DNA of 64,000 nucleotides, from NCBI GenBank assembly GCA_951217055.1, contig OX578284.1:28298187-28362186 (forward strand), read 5' to 3'. The DNA comes from Gerris lacustris (Eukaryota; Arthropoda; Insecta; Hemiptera; Gerridae). Below the pieces are notes generated by a model. It saw only the letters and a list, made by a program, of their open reading frames with translations. It made no database searches and had not been told where the DNA came from. Positions 24,820 through 36,495 of this stretch are shown here, piece after piece. Numbering within the stretch: position 1 is the stretch's first letter; the number at the start of each line of letters is the position of its first letter. The translations under genes were made by a program, and so were the position numbers.

Positions 24820-25010
24820 AGATCCAGCTTTAGGCCACAAGGGCTTGTGCTTGTGGCAAGCCACAAGTTACCGGCTATTGGCCCGAGGCTCCCGGCAAAA
24901 AGGCTCTATGCCCTATTCCCCAGTCCCCAAGTTCCGGTTATTGGCCCGAGGCTCCCAGCAAAAGTCTCCCTGTCCCATCAGGCCTGTCTCGCTCGCTCAG
25001 ATTTGACGGG
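24820..25010. repeat. GC-rich duplicated segment, period about 63 bases
   Basis: TATTGGCCCGAGGCTCCC occurs at about 24876 and again about 63 bases later, each copy preceded by CAAGTT(A)CCGG and followed by GCAAAA. Just to the left is a GCTTGTGCTTGTGGCAAGCC-type hairpin. The block is much richer in G+C than its surroundings. Two overlapping frames stay open across it, but neither resembles a known protein. Confidence 0.6.
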
Positions 25011-25059
25011 ATTGCAAATGTATGCTATGCTAACAAGCTACACCTACAGCTGATTAGAT

Positions 25060-25510
25060 TTTCAGATTCCTGGGTAAAAGAACTTACAACACAATATACT
25101 ATTTGATCTTATCAGGAACATATTATGAAAGAGTAAAAATTCACGTTGAATATTAAACTCCAGAGTTAGGATAAAGTTTTTATGCCCAGTATTTAATATT
25201 TTTGAAAATCCAATCTTTTTTATATGGTTTAATATTAGTTTTTGAATGCATATGTATAACATTTGTTTTGCTTTTTCTTGCAATATGATGCCTTTTACTT
25301 ATTAAATTAATATTTCATAAATTACGTACCCAGTAAGAGGAAATTTTCTGAAAAGCTATTTTATTTTTAAAAAGTTCTTACCTGAAACAAAAAAACATTG
25401 TTCATATTAATATTTTTATAAATAAAATTAATTATGAGTAAACTATGCTATATTTCACAAAAATACTGAATTACAACCTTCTGTATTCTATAGTTGATCA
25501 AGAAACAAGG
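25060..25510. other. Anonymous AT-rich DNA
   Basis: A 73-codon minus-strand frame (25062-25283) has no recognisable domain. No splice pair or repeat is seen. Confidence 0.35.
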
Positions 25511-25650
25511 TCTCTGTTCTAACTCGTCACGTTGGCTGTCTTTAAGTGGTCGTCGTTAAATTTCTGAAATTAAGTTTTTTTTCGAATTTTACCAACAAAA
25601 TGTCTTCTTGTAAATTTGGGAATTTATTGATTTATTGGCTTTTTTTTACA
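25511..25650 (+). repeat. Dispersed repeat I, copy 2
   Basis: Contains GTGGTCGTCGTTAAATTTC, TTTTTTTCGAATTTTACC, AACAAAATGTCTTCTTG and TAAATTTGGGAATTTATTG in the family's order. Confidence 0.6.
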
Positions 25651-27290
25651 TGCAGCTAAATCAATTTTTTACTCCAATATCTCGGAAACTAGATTTTTTC
25701 GTGTAAATCTATCAAAGTCAAATTGTTATGCTATCACATATTTTCTCTCTTCTGTACTAGGTGTATGAGAAAGTCAAAACAGATGATATTTTTATTTATA
25801 CTTTTTAGAAATTTAAAGTTAATTAATAAGAATAATTAAATCAGACTGTTTAAATGTAGAGAGAAAAGTAATAATATTTATGTCATTCTGATAATGAATT
25901 CTAAGGGTTTATCTGGTTTGTTTTCATTGCAAACATTGTTTCGATTTTAACTATTAATTAATTTAAACTTTAAAAATATAATTTATTTCTTTATAATATA
26001 TTTAACAATTATTTTATCATTTTGGATTTCATAAATGAGATTCGAAAATGAATTTTAAAAGAGTTAAAAATGTTTTAAAAGTACCTTCGCTAAATGTATA
26101 AATTAAATATTGTTCCTCTGACTAAAAAATCTATATTTTTTACTTATTTGTTATTGCCTGCTGATTTAAATCTCTGTGAGCATAAATTACATTTTTTTAT
26201 ATTTGCACAATACACAAAAACAGATGTATAACGATGTACTTAACCTTTGTCACCATTTACAACATAATAAACAATCAATAGACTCACACTGAGAAATCAC
26301 GGACACCCTCCCGATCTAACCGTAATAAAGATAACTAAGGTCGAAAGGGGTGTTCCGGCCCTAACAATTTTACATAAAGGGCTATTAAAACATCCCGCCC
26401 TCCTCAGACTTTTATAACCCCAAGCTTAATAAATAAAAATTATAATTTTCTTACCAAGAATCAAGCACACCCAACCCCTTGTACGTAAAAAAAATGAATT
26501 ATTAGCTTTTTTATTTTATGATCTTAACTTATTACGGGTTTTTCGGTCGGTGCTTGTAGTATTAAAAACGATTTTTTTGCCTTCTTTGGTTGTGCGCCAG
26601 AGTGGTGTTGAACGACATAACAAGATTTCTTCCTTTTTTTCGGGTGTACTTTTTTTTATTAATCTTTAGGCAAGAGTACTGTAAAGGACGGGGGTAGAAG
26701 GTGAAGTTAGTAGCTAGGTTGGTTTTTAGATACGGTTGAAATTGAGCCATCACGTTCGCACCATAACTCTGGTGAGGCAAACTCCCTTTTGCCTCACTCA
26801 CTCTACCTATCTTACGCCCGCAGAGACTTCGTGTACCAGATACAGAACCCCTTTTCCTCTCAGACACACAATATAAAAATTGTACTTGCCTTCCTTATCC
26901 TCCTTTATTGCCATCGGATCTCCAGCTGACCTCGTTTCGATATCTTATCCACCTTTAACGACAAATAGATATTTTTTTTCTTCCTTAACCATTCCCTCTT
27001 TCCTAAGAAGAAATATCGTCGGTATGTGTAGTGGGTTTGTAATTTAGTTAGTCCTTATGTATGTATATATCTGTGTATATACCTAAGAATTTGAAGATAA
27101 AAATATTTATGTACAGATAAATTTTCTTTAACTCTACAACTCTACACATTTTCGATTTAAAATTGATAATAATTTAGCAGTATTAATTTTATGGCGTACA
27201 CTTTTGCGCCCGGGAGTAATAAATCCAGATCATCTGGAACTATGTTTGAGATTAAGTAGAGACCATAGTTTTGATTCTAACTAACTAACA
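25651..27290. other. Mostly anonymous DNA; possible repeat M
   Basis: Around 26690-26890, GGTAGAAGGTGA.GTTAGTAG, 'ggttggttttta' and a CCATCACG segment loosely match 38985-39065 (GGTAGAAGGTGAGTTAGTTAG, 'ggatggtttttgg', GCCATCAACG), suggesting a diverged dispersed repeat. No gene is supported; the 101-codon minus frame at 26562-26867 overlaps this repeat. Confidence 0.3.
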
Positions 27291-27414
27291 CCGCTCCGTG
27301 GCGCAACAGCTCGTGGATTAGGAATAAAGGAAGACGTCTCTCCACTAAAGTAACTTTATTGCGGAAAGCCTGCTATCAACCATTAGTGGTCATCTGTAGA
27401 ATAGGGTGTAGGCT

Positions 27415-27456
27415 GGAATCTTGATAAAGACTACAATACTAGGTTCTTTATCAAGG
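27415..27456. repeat. Short hairpin
   Basis: CTTGATAAAGA and TCTTTATCAAG are inverted repeats separated by about 15 bases. About 120 bases upstream (27297-27320) the phrase CTCCGTGGCGCAACAGCTCG is A-box-like, so this may be part of a worn tRNA-derived repeat. Confidence 0.4.
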
Positions 27457-27890
27457 TACGCTCATAGGAGTCAATTTGTAGCTTTTGCTAATAATTAAGT
27501 ATCACTCTTTTCTTAAGAATATTACAATTAAAATATTTCAATAATGCGTAACTTTTATTTTCCTGATACTTTTTCCGTGTCAGTATGGTATAGTAGTTAC
27601 TTAAGATATAAACTGCACTAGACTTCGCGCATTTACTTTTTTCACAGGATATCATTTTTGTCCTTTCTTTTTAAATTTCTTAAGTTGAATAGGATTAATT
27701 TGGTACATATTTATAGATTATTTTGGCAATAATTGGTTAGATATTTATAAGTATGAGGAAAAGATTTTTATATTAAGGCATTGTAAGTATAACCAGATTT
27801 TGATTTCTAATGCCAGAATATTATTTTTAATAAGAGCCAAACTTTTAAATGCTTCGTTTATTTGTTTTATAAGTTACTCTAATCTAAGGA

Positions 27891-28160
27891 GAGCCGGTGT
27901 GGCTGCATGGGTTAAATTACTTACCACGTCTGCTCGACCGTCAATGAATCATGGGCGGCACGAGGTCGTGGGTTCGATCTTTCACCGTAATGCTCTGATT
28001 TATATGGCTCACTAATGATCCCATCATACTCACTTCGGCGGTACAATATGCAGAGGTATGATGTGTCAAGTGGCTGGAACTCTCTAGCACAGGGGTAGTA
28101 GAATGGGTTCCTACCTATCTAGTACTAGTGCTATCCCCTTACTCTAAGCTAAACTAAATT
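27891..28160 (+). mobile_element. tRNA-derived SINE S2, copy 2
   Basis: Starts GAGCCGGTGTGGCTGCATGG (diverged A-box), has the B-box GTGGGTTCGATC, then 'ctgatttatatggctcac', 'tcatactcacttcggcggtac', GTGGCTGGAACTCTCTAGC and the tail 'agctaaactaaa'. Its partner is the minus-strand copy at 23680-23986, about 4 kb away in opposite orientation. Confidence 0.8.
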
Positions 28161-28206
28161 AGTGTTTATTGAAGTAAATTTATTTATTTATTTTATTATT
28201 TTTTTT

Positions 28207-28453
28207 TTGTATAGAGTCCTGATATCAACTCCAGAGGAAGCTTATGATCTTAATAAAGTTAAACGTAAATCCTTCGACTCCTAAAGGATCGTACACATCT
28301 GCAGGTTTGGAACGAGATTCTAAAAATAGAGGACATGTGCGATTTGCTTCTCACCACGCAAGTGAAACTGATTTTTTAATTATTTCTAATAGTTATAATA
28401 CTGTTACCCACACTAGGATAAATTGTAAAATTGAAATTCCTGATCTTTTCTAA
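28207..28453 (+). pseudogene. C-terminal exon-like coding block with one frame break
   Basis: An acceptor-like T-rich run ending TTTGTATAG precedes the block. One frame reads VLISTPEEAYDLNKVKRKS and then stops near 28294. A second frame, overlapping, continues as STPKGSYTSAGLERDSKNR, then HVRFASHHASETDFLIISN, and ends at a TAA after IEIPDLF. The composition is protein-like and less biased than nearby chance frames. A single-base deletion, real or an assembly error, would link them. I do not recognise the protein. It could be the last exon of an upstream gene or an old pseudogene; no poly-A signal is evident close by. Confidence 0.35.
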
Positions 28454-28459
28454 TTTAAT

Positions 28460-30229
28460 AATTTTGTTCTCTAAAAAGTTCTGATAGCTTGGTGTCTTAA
28501 ATTATTCTACCGCATTTTCGAAAACCCTAATAATTATAATGTATCAACAGAATCTATCACTTTTAAATTTTGTTGGATTGAGTGTGATTTAATGACATTT
28601 TCACCTAGCTCTAGGGGTTGGAATTTTAGTTATTTATGGTACAGGATCACGGTTGATTTGAAGTTAGAAAGAGCATTCTGTCCTGTATACTTCCTTACCA
28701 TCACTTTTGAAATGTTAAATTTTATAGGTAGTTTGGACCTTGATTTTAAGCAAACCTAAACTGAACTGTAGAAATAATATAATAAGCAAAACTAACTGTA
28801 TAAACAATAAATACAATGATTTGAATGTTCTTAAAACATTACATCAAAAAATAAGTTAATCTAATTATGGGAATTGAATGTATTAGGCACCAAAATATCT
28901 TTCAAATAGTTCACTCCAACATGAATGAAAGTCTATTCATAATTTACTCCGATTTCTATGAAATCTAAAATGAACTAAAACTTAATCAAATAAACCTAAA
29001 TACTTCATTGTGAGAATTCTCAATTAGTTAAGATTTTGTGAGGTCAATTGCCCCCCGAAACTCTTAAAACTTCTGACAAAACTCAGATTTAAACTTCTAA
29101 ATAATGATTGAACCCAAGATTTTCTAAAGGTTTAACTTGCATTCTCGTCCCGACCCCAAACTCCTATTAAAAGACCCCTAGGGAACACTAAAAGGGGGAA
29201 AGTTAAGAGATGGATCCATGAATCAAGAATTTGCGGGGTAGTTGTTGTCTTGGATTAAGCAAATTCACAGTGCCATTTGTTCACCAGAAATAGCTGTGAA
29301 AGTCCATTTTAGTTTGGGTGTTGGAGTTGACGCCGCTCTAGGTCGTGTTTGAATGGTTTGCGTACCCATCCCTTCGAGTAGAGTTAATGGACTCTAATGC
29401 TATTAAACTTCCTACCCCCCCCCCCCCCCCGCCCTTGCCCGTCTTACCCGCTTTATAATGCAACATCGAGGTCATGAATTTATTCATGCGTTCATTAGCA
29501 TTTTACTTGTTATAATTCAATCGTTTTGTTTTTCTACTCTAAGGAACATGTAAAAAAAAAGGTTTTTTAAATTTTATTAATTCGAATTGTTTTTTGAAAT
29601 AGCAGTGAAATAGGTAGAGGTCTTAACTAAACTGTTTCAAGTATATTAAGAGAATTTTGCAGTTTAAGCTATTATTAAAATTAAGATTTTAGCATTAAAA
29701 TGTATTTATTTAAATTCTATGGTTTGTTAAACAATCCTTTACTTTGCTTGGCTAATATTATTAACATTTTTAAGACAATATAAAATATCTTAATACTTTT
29801 GTTACAGGTAATAAAATTATGTTCTTTGTCTCGGCCTATATTTTGTACGTGAACGAGGAATATATATATATTATACAAATTAAAAAATAGAAACTCCAAT
29901 ACCATTTAATTAAAACCCGGTTTCTATTTTGGTCTTTATTATTGAAACATCGGTTAGATAAGAGCAATTTAAGATTAGTTATACAGTTTTAAGTAATTTT
30001 ATAATAAGTGTTTGTTAATTTCACATTAAGGTATTTGATAATAGTTTGTTTGAGTATAGATAGCTATTAGAGATTACATATTCATTAATATGGAACTTTT
30101 TTATATCTGTTAAAAAAATATCGGAAATCTAGTGTTCAAACTATAGTTCATAAGGAAGTGTAGTAGGGGATCTACTATATCTATGTTCTAGGTTATTCTT
30201 TGAATTGTTTCACTTGTAAGCAAATGTTT
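28460..30229. other. Anonymous AT-rich DNA
   Basis: Contains a 16-base poly-C run at 29415-29430. No ORF with domain support and no recognised repeat. Confidence 0.35.
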
Positions 30230-30400
30230 AACTTAATTCCTATTCGCTCGTAGTTGGGGCATAGGTGGCATCTAGATCGTCCAGGATTTCTTTATGGTGG
30301 ATAACTTATTTCTGATATTATGTCGCCATGTCGTACTTAGACGTTCTTTGCTTCTGGCTATTGTTGGAGTCCAAACTAGAGCTTGCTCGCTCGAGATATG
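30230..30400 (-). pseudogene. LINE reverse-transcriptase C-terminal tail, decayed
   Basis: Read on the minus strand, one frame gives ISSEQALVWTPTIARSKE, then RLSTTWRHNIRNKLSTIKK, SWTI and a stop. This corresponds to the widely conserved end of animal LINE ORFs ('qaL.WtP.GkRkRGRPrtTWRR...El...g.sW'). The substitution of RSKERLSTTWRH for the usual RKRGRPxTTWRR indicates decay, as does the stop. The rest of the reverse transcriptase is not readable to the right on this strand. It may or may not belong with the endonuclease at 20530-21060. Confidence 0.6.
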
Positions 30401-31650
30401 CTCCGCGCAGCGCCTCAAGGGTGTGTCCGATCTATTTATTTACCTTTTCTTCTAAGTTACTATTTCCTACTGCCTTTGTTCCTATACCTTGTGGTTAGAG
30501 GTAATTTTCGGCCAACGCGTACCGAATACGTTCTCGGGCTCTTGTTTATGAAGGTCTGGGTCTTTTTCTAATTCCAGCTCACTTTCCCCGTAATACACTA
30601 TTTGATTCATGTATCCTGCATTTGTTCATTGATAGCTCACTTAATCTCCAAATTGGTTGCAAATGCTCCTTTGGCCTTTTTTAATCGATTTTTTGTCATC
30701 GTTCTTAGCACCTTAACTATGCGATACAATATTTCTGAGGTAGAAACATTCAGATACCTTCTCTAATCGGCTATTCTCATTCTATACATATAAATAACAT
30801 GTACGCATTTCTAGGGAGACGCATCAGATATCTTTGTTATTTCCCACTACACCTGTACTTTCCATTAGATATAATCAAGATCTGTTGTGGAGATAGAGTG
30901 ATAACGTTCAACCCCCTTCATCTACCAGCAAATCTACGAACTATTAATTATACATTCTGCCAAGTAAAATGTGCTAGACTTAACCTTGTTCTGTTCGTAG
31001 ATTAGGCGGATATTTAAAATTGAATAAATAATATAGTTTATTGATGTCGAGAACATTGTAAAATTCAGATGGAATCAGATCCCGATTTCCCTTGAAATTC
31101 AGATTGAGGGTTGTCTGCCACAATGGCCTTAATGAATTAAACAGCATCTTCGTCTTCAAAGTGCAAATCCAACTGATTTGATGTATCCATTCTTAAATGT
31201 ATTTTATGTAAAACATTGAATACATTTAAGGGTTACATTGGTAGATGAAGATTTTATGGACTCATTAATAAATTTAATGATCTGGACTAATTCTTTTTAT
31301 TTAACAAAGTGTTCAATAATCCTCATTGATTATTCTTTCTTAAATTTTTTTAAACGAGGAAAAGGCTTTTTTGTGTATCAGAGAAACCATTTTCTTGACT
31401 TTTTTTTTATCTCAGCACACAAGGCCAAGTTCATCATTCATGCTGTGTATCTTTACTTGAACGAATTCACCTGGTTTTTCACACCCTCATATCTCATGCT
31501 GGCTCATAAGATGGGCTTTTGAAATTTGAAGCATAGATTAAGCTTAAGTAGCTTATGACCACTGTAAAAAATTAAGCCCTTATTAAGACTTTTCAAAAGG
31601 GGACAGTTTCAAAGATTGCATTTTGGTTACTGATTGACTGACTTGCTGAC
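30401..31650. other. Anonymous DNA
   Basis: No supported gene. The 94-codon frame at 31238-31522 has no recognisable domain or splice context. A poly-C run lies at 31654-31665 just to the right. Confidence 0.35.
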
Positions 31651-32050
31651 TCACCCCCCCCCCCCTCCCTCTAAAGAAATAAAAATGGCGGACGCAGCGT
31701 TATATTTTTTGAGAATTAATGGTTAGTCTTATCGAATTCTGATTGCACAAACAGCTACTGATTTTAAAAGATTTACAAGTTTTATTCTATTGATTTTTTT
31801 CGTACCTCCGTCGGTTGTAACTTGGAGCTAGACATTATTATATTCGTCCGCAACTATTGGCCCATTTTATTTCTGATTGGATGGCTTAAATCTCACACTA
31901 ATGTTCTTTGAATCAAGTATTTAATATGTTATTTTTTTTGTTTAATTTTTTATTGGTGCGTGTCACTTGAAAGCTGGCTCCGATCTAAGATAGCTTGCGC
32001 CCTGGGAAAGATCTTATAGGCTCCCCTAACATTTGGGCGAGCAAATAAAA

Positions 32051-32277
32051 GCTCATTGCTTAAAATTTGGCCAGTTCCTGAATGAGACATAAAACATCAA
32101 TATCACGAGTAGTCACGTAGGAGGTTATGTGTGTGTATAATGGTAAGGCGAGAACTCAGAGGAAAAGATAAAAGTTCCCTAGCCCCTCCCAGAAAAGTCA
32201 GCCTATCAAATAGATATCTACAGTGTGGCCAAGTCTGTTTTATGTGTCATTCAGAAACTGGCCAAGTGTTGAGCAAT
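32051..32277. repeat. Inverted repeat overlapping the next hairpin
   Basis: Left arm 32051-32095 (GCTCATTGCTTAAAATTTGG, CCAGTTCCTGAATGAG, ACATAAAAC) pairs with right arm 32237-32277 with several mismatches. The right arm starts where the left arm of the 32183-32410 hairpin ends, so the two structures interlock. Confidence 0.65.
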
Positions 32278-32410
32278 AAAAATAAAAGAGCAGTGTAGTA
32301 GTGTTGCTTATGAAAGTAGGAGTGAAGTGAGGTTATGGACTAAAGAAAGAGCAGACTTGGCCACACTGTAGATGTCACTACTTTGATAGGCTGACTTTTT
32401 TTGGGAGGGG
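32183..32410. repeat. Long imperfect hairpin
   Basis: Left arm 32183-32237 (CCCCTCCCAGAAAAGTCAGC, CTATCAAA, CTACAGTGTGGCCAAGTCTG) is mirrored by 32352-32410 with small insertions. The CACAGTGTGGCC core resembles 'acagtgtggcc' at the right end of the element at 19122-19814. Non-coding; probably a composite of two fold-back elements. Confidence 0.7.
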
Positions 32411-32684
32411 GTCTGGAATGTTTCCTTTTCTTCGCGGTTAGGCTTTTGTTTGGGGTATACATATTTCTTGGGAATAAATATTTTTAAAGAATTTCCTATC
32501 AAGAAAAATATATTTTTCATTAAAACTGTTGCGTGCTTCTTATGATTTATTAGGAACAATTATCGTCTTTTTGCATAAATAATTTTTGTAAAACCATGTC
32601 TCTAGTCTCCAATTCTTTACAATTCCCAACTCTCTTTATATGGGGATCAAACTTATTTGTACGGTCGAGAATAGATTTAAAAAT

Positions 32685-33279
32685 AGACTGCCAATTGCTG
32701 TGGCACATAGCTTCCTCACATCCTATCACGTAATTTATTGATTTTATGCTTTTACAAGCCATTATTGTCTAATTTGTTTAATTGTTTCCCCTGTTCTTTT
32801 AATCTGTCAAAATTGTTTGGATTTTTACATGAATTAAAGTATCAATTTAGTTAAAGTTAAAGAAACCAGACGGTTGAAATTAATCTGGGGCTATCTGAGG
32901 GTTGCTTTAGATAATCTATAAAAGTTTCATTCAATTCAGATAAGTATTTTTGAAGCTGTAGGTGTAAATAAATGTATGTTTGTGCGGATGTGGAAGAGAC
33001 AAATGAGTGCAGGTTGAAACTTATATGGAACCAACAATGGGCTAATTATGACCTACCATCCAAATTTCATTAAAATCGGACGTGTAGTTTTTAAGATATG
33101 CTGGTTCGCAAAACTTGAGTGACAAAAAGGACAGACCGACAGACAGACACGAAACCAAAAATGATCCTTGATGTCTGAAACGAATTTTTGTCTTGGAATT
33201 TTTGAAATCGGAGACATAAAATATTTTGGTTCTCCAGGACGATCACATAGCTTCCGTTACCTTTAGTAAGCTCGGAAGC
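32685..33279 (-). mobile_element. Dispersed repeat E, full-length copy
   Basis: Both ends are present: 'gactgccaattgctgtggcacatagcttcctcacatcc' on the left and a GCTTCCGTTACC...GGTAAGCTCGGAAGC hairpin on the right. Inside are 'gacctaccatccaaatttcattaaaatcgg', a CAGACAGACACG segment and 'gatgtctgaaacg'. Length is about 595 bases, equal to the plus-strand copy at 47109-47695. No coding capacity and no simple terminal inverted repeats, but one end folds on itself, which would fit a Helitron-like or other non-autonomous element. I cannot assign the class. Confidence 0.75.
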
Positions 33280-33298
33280 AATTCACGACTTAAATAAA

Positions 33299-33402
<104 letters not shown>

Positions 33403-34117
33403 TAAAATGAGCAGAAAATAAGTTATGTTATCTCAAGCGGAATCCTTGTTTTAATATTTTTGTTTGGAAGAAATATAGAAAAAGAAATCTCTGGGGAAAT
33501 AAGAAGATGAGGTTGAAGAAAAAGTTAGTTTTCATTGAGAGATATTCATTTCACCGGGCAATATAATGAAACTGGATACGGAAAATTCTATAAATCCCAT
33601 CTAATGAAGAGTTCGAAGCTGACATCGTATCCCATTGAATGGTGATAAATAAATTGACGCTTTTGTTTTGTTGACAGTGAAGTATCTCCAACCAACTTCA
33701 TAAAAAAACAAAAACTAACCTAAATCGTATTTAAACCAGTTATAGGTATTTGTCAATCGAAAACTGTCAATACCTGTTGGATCTAGTGTCCACTAAACCC
33801 ACATAGAAATCGAATGCACGATTTTTACTTTGATATGAGTTCAGCAGTTTAGCTGAAATGACATCTAATTCTGCGTTTAAAAAGAGACTAAGATGTCCAT
33901 ACAGTACTACATGTATTTCTATGACTTGCGCAGAATTTCATAGTCATTAGTTTGCGGTGGACGACCAATTGAATTTATTACACTGGACTAACTAGACTTT
34001 TTTGCGAGAACACAAAATAAAACTTTATGTTCAAACACCCGGAAAAAATTATATTTAAAAAAATAAATAACACACTATTAAAAACAATACAATAAACAGA
34101 AGAAAATATTTTCATTC
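33403..34117. other. Anonymous DNA
   Basis: No supported gene, RNA or clear repeat. Confidence 0.35.
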
Positions 34118-34143
34118 ATTTTAGCGTGAATTCACGCTAAAAT
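34118..34143. repeat. Perfect 26-base palindrome
   Basis: ATTTTAGCGTGAA followed directly by its reverse complement, with no loop and an EcoRI site (GAATTC) at the centre. It could be a dimeric protein-binding site or the fused ends of a deleted element. 'TAGCGTTT...AAACGCTA' at 54149-54168 is another short hairpin. Confidence 0.85.
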
Positions 34144-34266
34144 TAAAATTTGTTAATAGTCCCACTTTTTTTTATCTTTGGTGGCAAGCATTAACAGTTA
34201 TCGTCCGTAGTTTAAAAGAGTTTGTAATAGTTTATTATTTTTTACTTTTTAGTCTTCGTCATATTA

Positions 34267-34430
34267 AATCTTTTAATCTATTCTAACCTATCTAATCTCA
34301 TGTAACCTCACTTAGCTTGATAGTGGTTGGTGGAATGTTGTTAAATTCCTGAATTTTTTATTTTCGAATTTAGCCGCCAAAATATCGCCATATAAATCTG
34401 GAAATGTATTGATATATCGTCCAATACAAG
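34267..34430 (+). repeat. Dispersed repeat I, copy 3
   Basis: Contains TCTATTCTAACCTATC, 'gatagtggttggtgg', 'tgttaaattcctgaatttttta', 'ttcgaatttagccgcc' and 'tataaatctggaaatgtattgat' in the same order as the other copies. Confidence 0.55.
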
Positions 34431-34536
34431 TCATAAAAATAGCGATAATAATGTTGTTAATAACAGTATTTATCTTGTTTGATGGCTATACTGCTATTAT
34501 ACTAATGAAGTAATCTTTTTTTCTTTTTTTTTTCAG

Positions 34537-34647
34537 ATGGTCACTTCAGACATTATAAGAAGTTTATAGAAGGTTTCGCTTGGTTCTCCTATAGTTCATG
34601 GTGGTAATGATCGCCACCTTTTGAATTTCTCCTACAACCATCAAAAT
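34537..34647 (+). other. Candidate 5'UTR exon ending in a split start codon
   Basis: A 111-base segment follows a classic acceptor (CTTTTTTTTTTTCAG) and ends before a near-consensus donor (AAAAT|GTAAGTTTT). All frames contain stops, so it cannot be an internal coding exon. It contains short upstream ORFs, for example ATG-GTC-ACT ending in TAG after 10 codons. Its last bases CAAAAT become CAAAATGG when joined to the exon candidate at 61978, which creates an ATG with A at -3 and G at +4 in the open frame of that exon. The intron would be about 27.3 kb. This fit is inference; RNA evidence is absent. Confidence 0.4.
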
Positions 34648-34649
34648 GT

Positions 34650-35635
34650 AAGTTTTGTATTCTAAATTATCTGTTTGTGTATTTATAAAAGCGCAATGCC
34701 TTCCCTCACTTTACTGTAGTTCATTTCCAGCTCATTGACCGGCTTTTTTTTATCACCCCATGTTTTTGTTTTTCATTGCTCCTCAGGCAACCGCAGATTG
34801 TAAAACGTGAGGCAATGAATGTTCTATTCCATCCACTTCTTTGAAATCTTACTTGTCAGTTGTTTTTCTTCTCCAATTAAGAACGTACCTCTAACATCAA
34901 TACTTTTATAATAGAACTGGACGGATGTAAAATTATTAGATTTTGTGTTAAGAATGACTAGACGGTACGACTAGAAGTTAATATAGAAAGCGACAACAAT
35001 ATTGGTACTACTTTTTTTATGTATTAAATTTATATATAAAACAATTTTATTTATAAAATTGTGGTGAAAATATTGTTGTGTTTCTTTCTATTAACCTTTC
35101 TAGTCATAATTAATTATTTTACTATTTACTGGAAAATCAACCCTATAAGTGACATAATCTATTCGTGCAGTTGGAATAATCCATGGATTTAATTGTCTAA
35201 TATCTAAATAGGTGTATGTATGTTTAGCCTATGTTTCCAGGAATCCAACTGGACATGGTAATCTATACGATTTCATTAGTGGTTTGAAACCATATATCCG
35301 GTTTAACCTACCCCAATCTATCACTAATACTACCATTTAGGATTAATCCTCCATTATGTATTTAATTCTACTTTCCTTCCTTCTCTGCTAACTTTAACTT
35401 TCACTTTGTCATGTATTCTGTTGTAAAAGACAACAATAGTTGATTATGTGATTTAATGATGACAATAAGAGGCGACGAACTTATGTCTACTGAGACGAAG
35501 TCACCACTGGAATATCTAAAACTTCGTTACAAAGCAATATTAGCTTAAAAAAGTTTTGTTCTTAATAAATTTAATAACTAAGTTAAATTAGGCTTAACCG
35601 TAATAATTATTATAGCGTAGTTTTCTGCGGCCACA
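34650..35635. other. Anonymous DNA, intronic if the flanking exon calls are right
   Basis: No ORF, RNA or repeat recognised. Confidence 0.35.
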
Positions 35636-35639
35636 GGCT

Positions 35640-35815
35640 AGATCTTCCGAAGGAGACCACGTCCGACATTTTGTGAATCTTCACGTCTCGAACCTATTAC
35701 AGGGATCATTCTCAAGGGTGTTGCTTGTGATAAGGATGAGAGTCGTTTGCGACTGATAGGGTGCCAAACGTCGGGATTAAAAAAAATATCTGACATTGTC
35801 TCCTCCGGAAGACCT
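35640..35815. mobile_element. Short inverted-repeat element (about 175 bases)
   Basis: Left arm GATCTTCCGAAGGAGACCAC with following CGTCCGACAT is mirrored by 'atatctgacattgtctcctccggaagacc' on the right, about 30 bases with several mismatches. The interior includes AGGGATCATTCTCAAGGG and GTTTGCGACTGAT. Non-coding; a MITE of unknown class. Confidence 0.6.
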
Positions 35816-35889
35816 ATCTATACATGTCACCGTGAATATATGAACTAATTATTTGAGTTCAATAGCAATATTAATCCTGGCAATTGTTC

Positions 35890-36140
35890 TCTAAGGTTCG
35901 TGATCAAAACCCGAACATATAGACCACGTAGGTGGTTTATGTGCAAATATCGTACTCGTCTCTTTAATCCATGACGAGGGGTGATCGGGCACTTCACACA
36001 TCCACTCGATATGATCATCAGAGTGAAACAAGGCTTTCCTCCCTGGGATTATAACACTTACTAGGTCTGTCGATAAATGGTCATAGCTTCTAGCAAGACT
36101 TTTCGAGTACGCTAGTCACTCGGCTATACCTATCCCCGTT
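35890..36140 (-). mobile_element. tRNA-derived SINE S3, copy 1
   Basis: On the minus strand: AACGGGGATAGGTATAGCCG, then AGTGACTAGCGTACTCG (A-box region). The body follows with CATTTATCGACAGACCTAG, CCAGGGAGGAAAGCC and GTTTCACTCTGATGATCATA, then TCGAGTGGATGTGTGAAGTG. The body matches 48850-49030 in the same orientation. Class II tRNA-like head, no protein. Confidence 0.6.
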
Positions 36141-36349
36141 AATTATTTAGTATGTAATCAGAGTTTACCGAAGCTCTAACACTTTTCTTTTGATTAAAAT
36201 CGAAATTTTGTTAAATAAATAATGAAGGTAAACAGGCAAAGGTATTCAATAACAAAAACTAATACAAAACCAAGATGTGACTTCATACTTGTACGAAGAT
36301 AAACTTTGTTTTACCTAGCGTAATTTTTCGCGATCAACACATTATTAGG

Positions 36350-36485
36350 TAAAGAGACATTGTGTCATTAACACGTACTCATCTCTCTCAGATTCGAACC
36401 ATCACTAGAGATGTCAGTGTTAAGAATTTAGTTTCACTCTCCACTTGTGAGTACGCTAACTACTCGTGTATGCTAAACTCCCTCA
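36350..36485 (-). mobile_element. tRNA-derived SINE S3-like fragment
   Basis: On the minus strand: TTTAGCATACACGAGTAGTTAGCGTACTC (A-box region) and, about 70 bases on, GTGATGGTTCGAATCTGAG (B-box). The head resembles that of the neighbouring copy at 35890-36140, but the body is missing or different. Confidence 0.55.
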
Positions 36486-36495
36486 TCTTTCCTCC

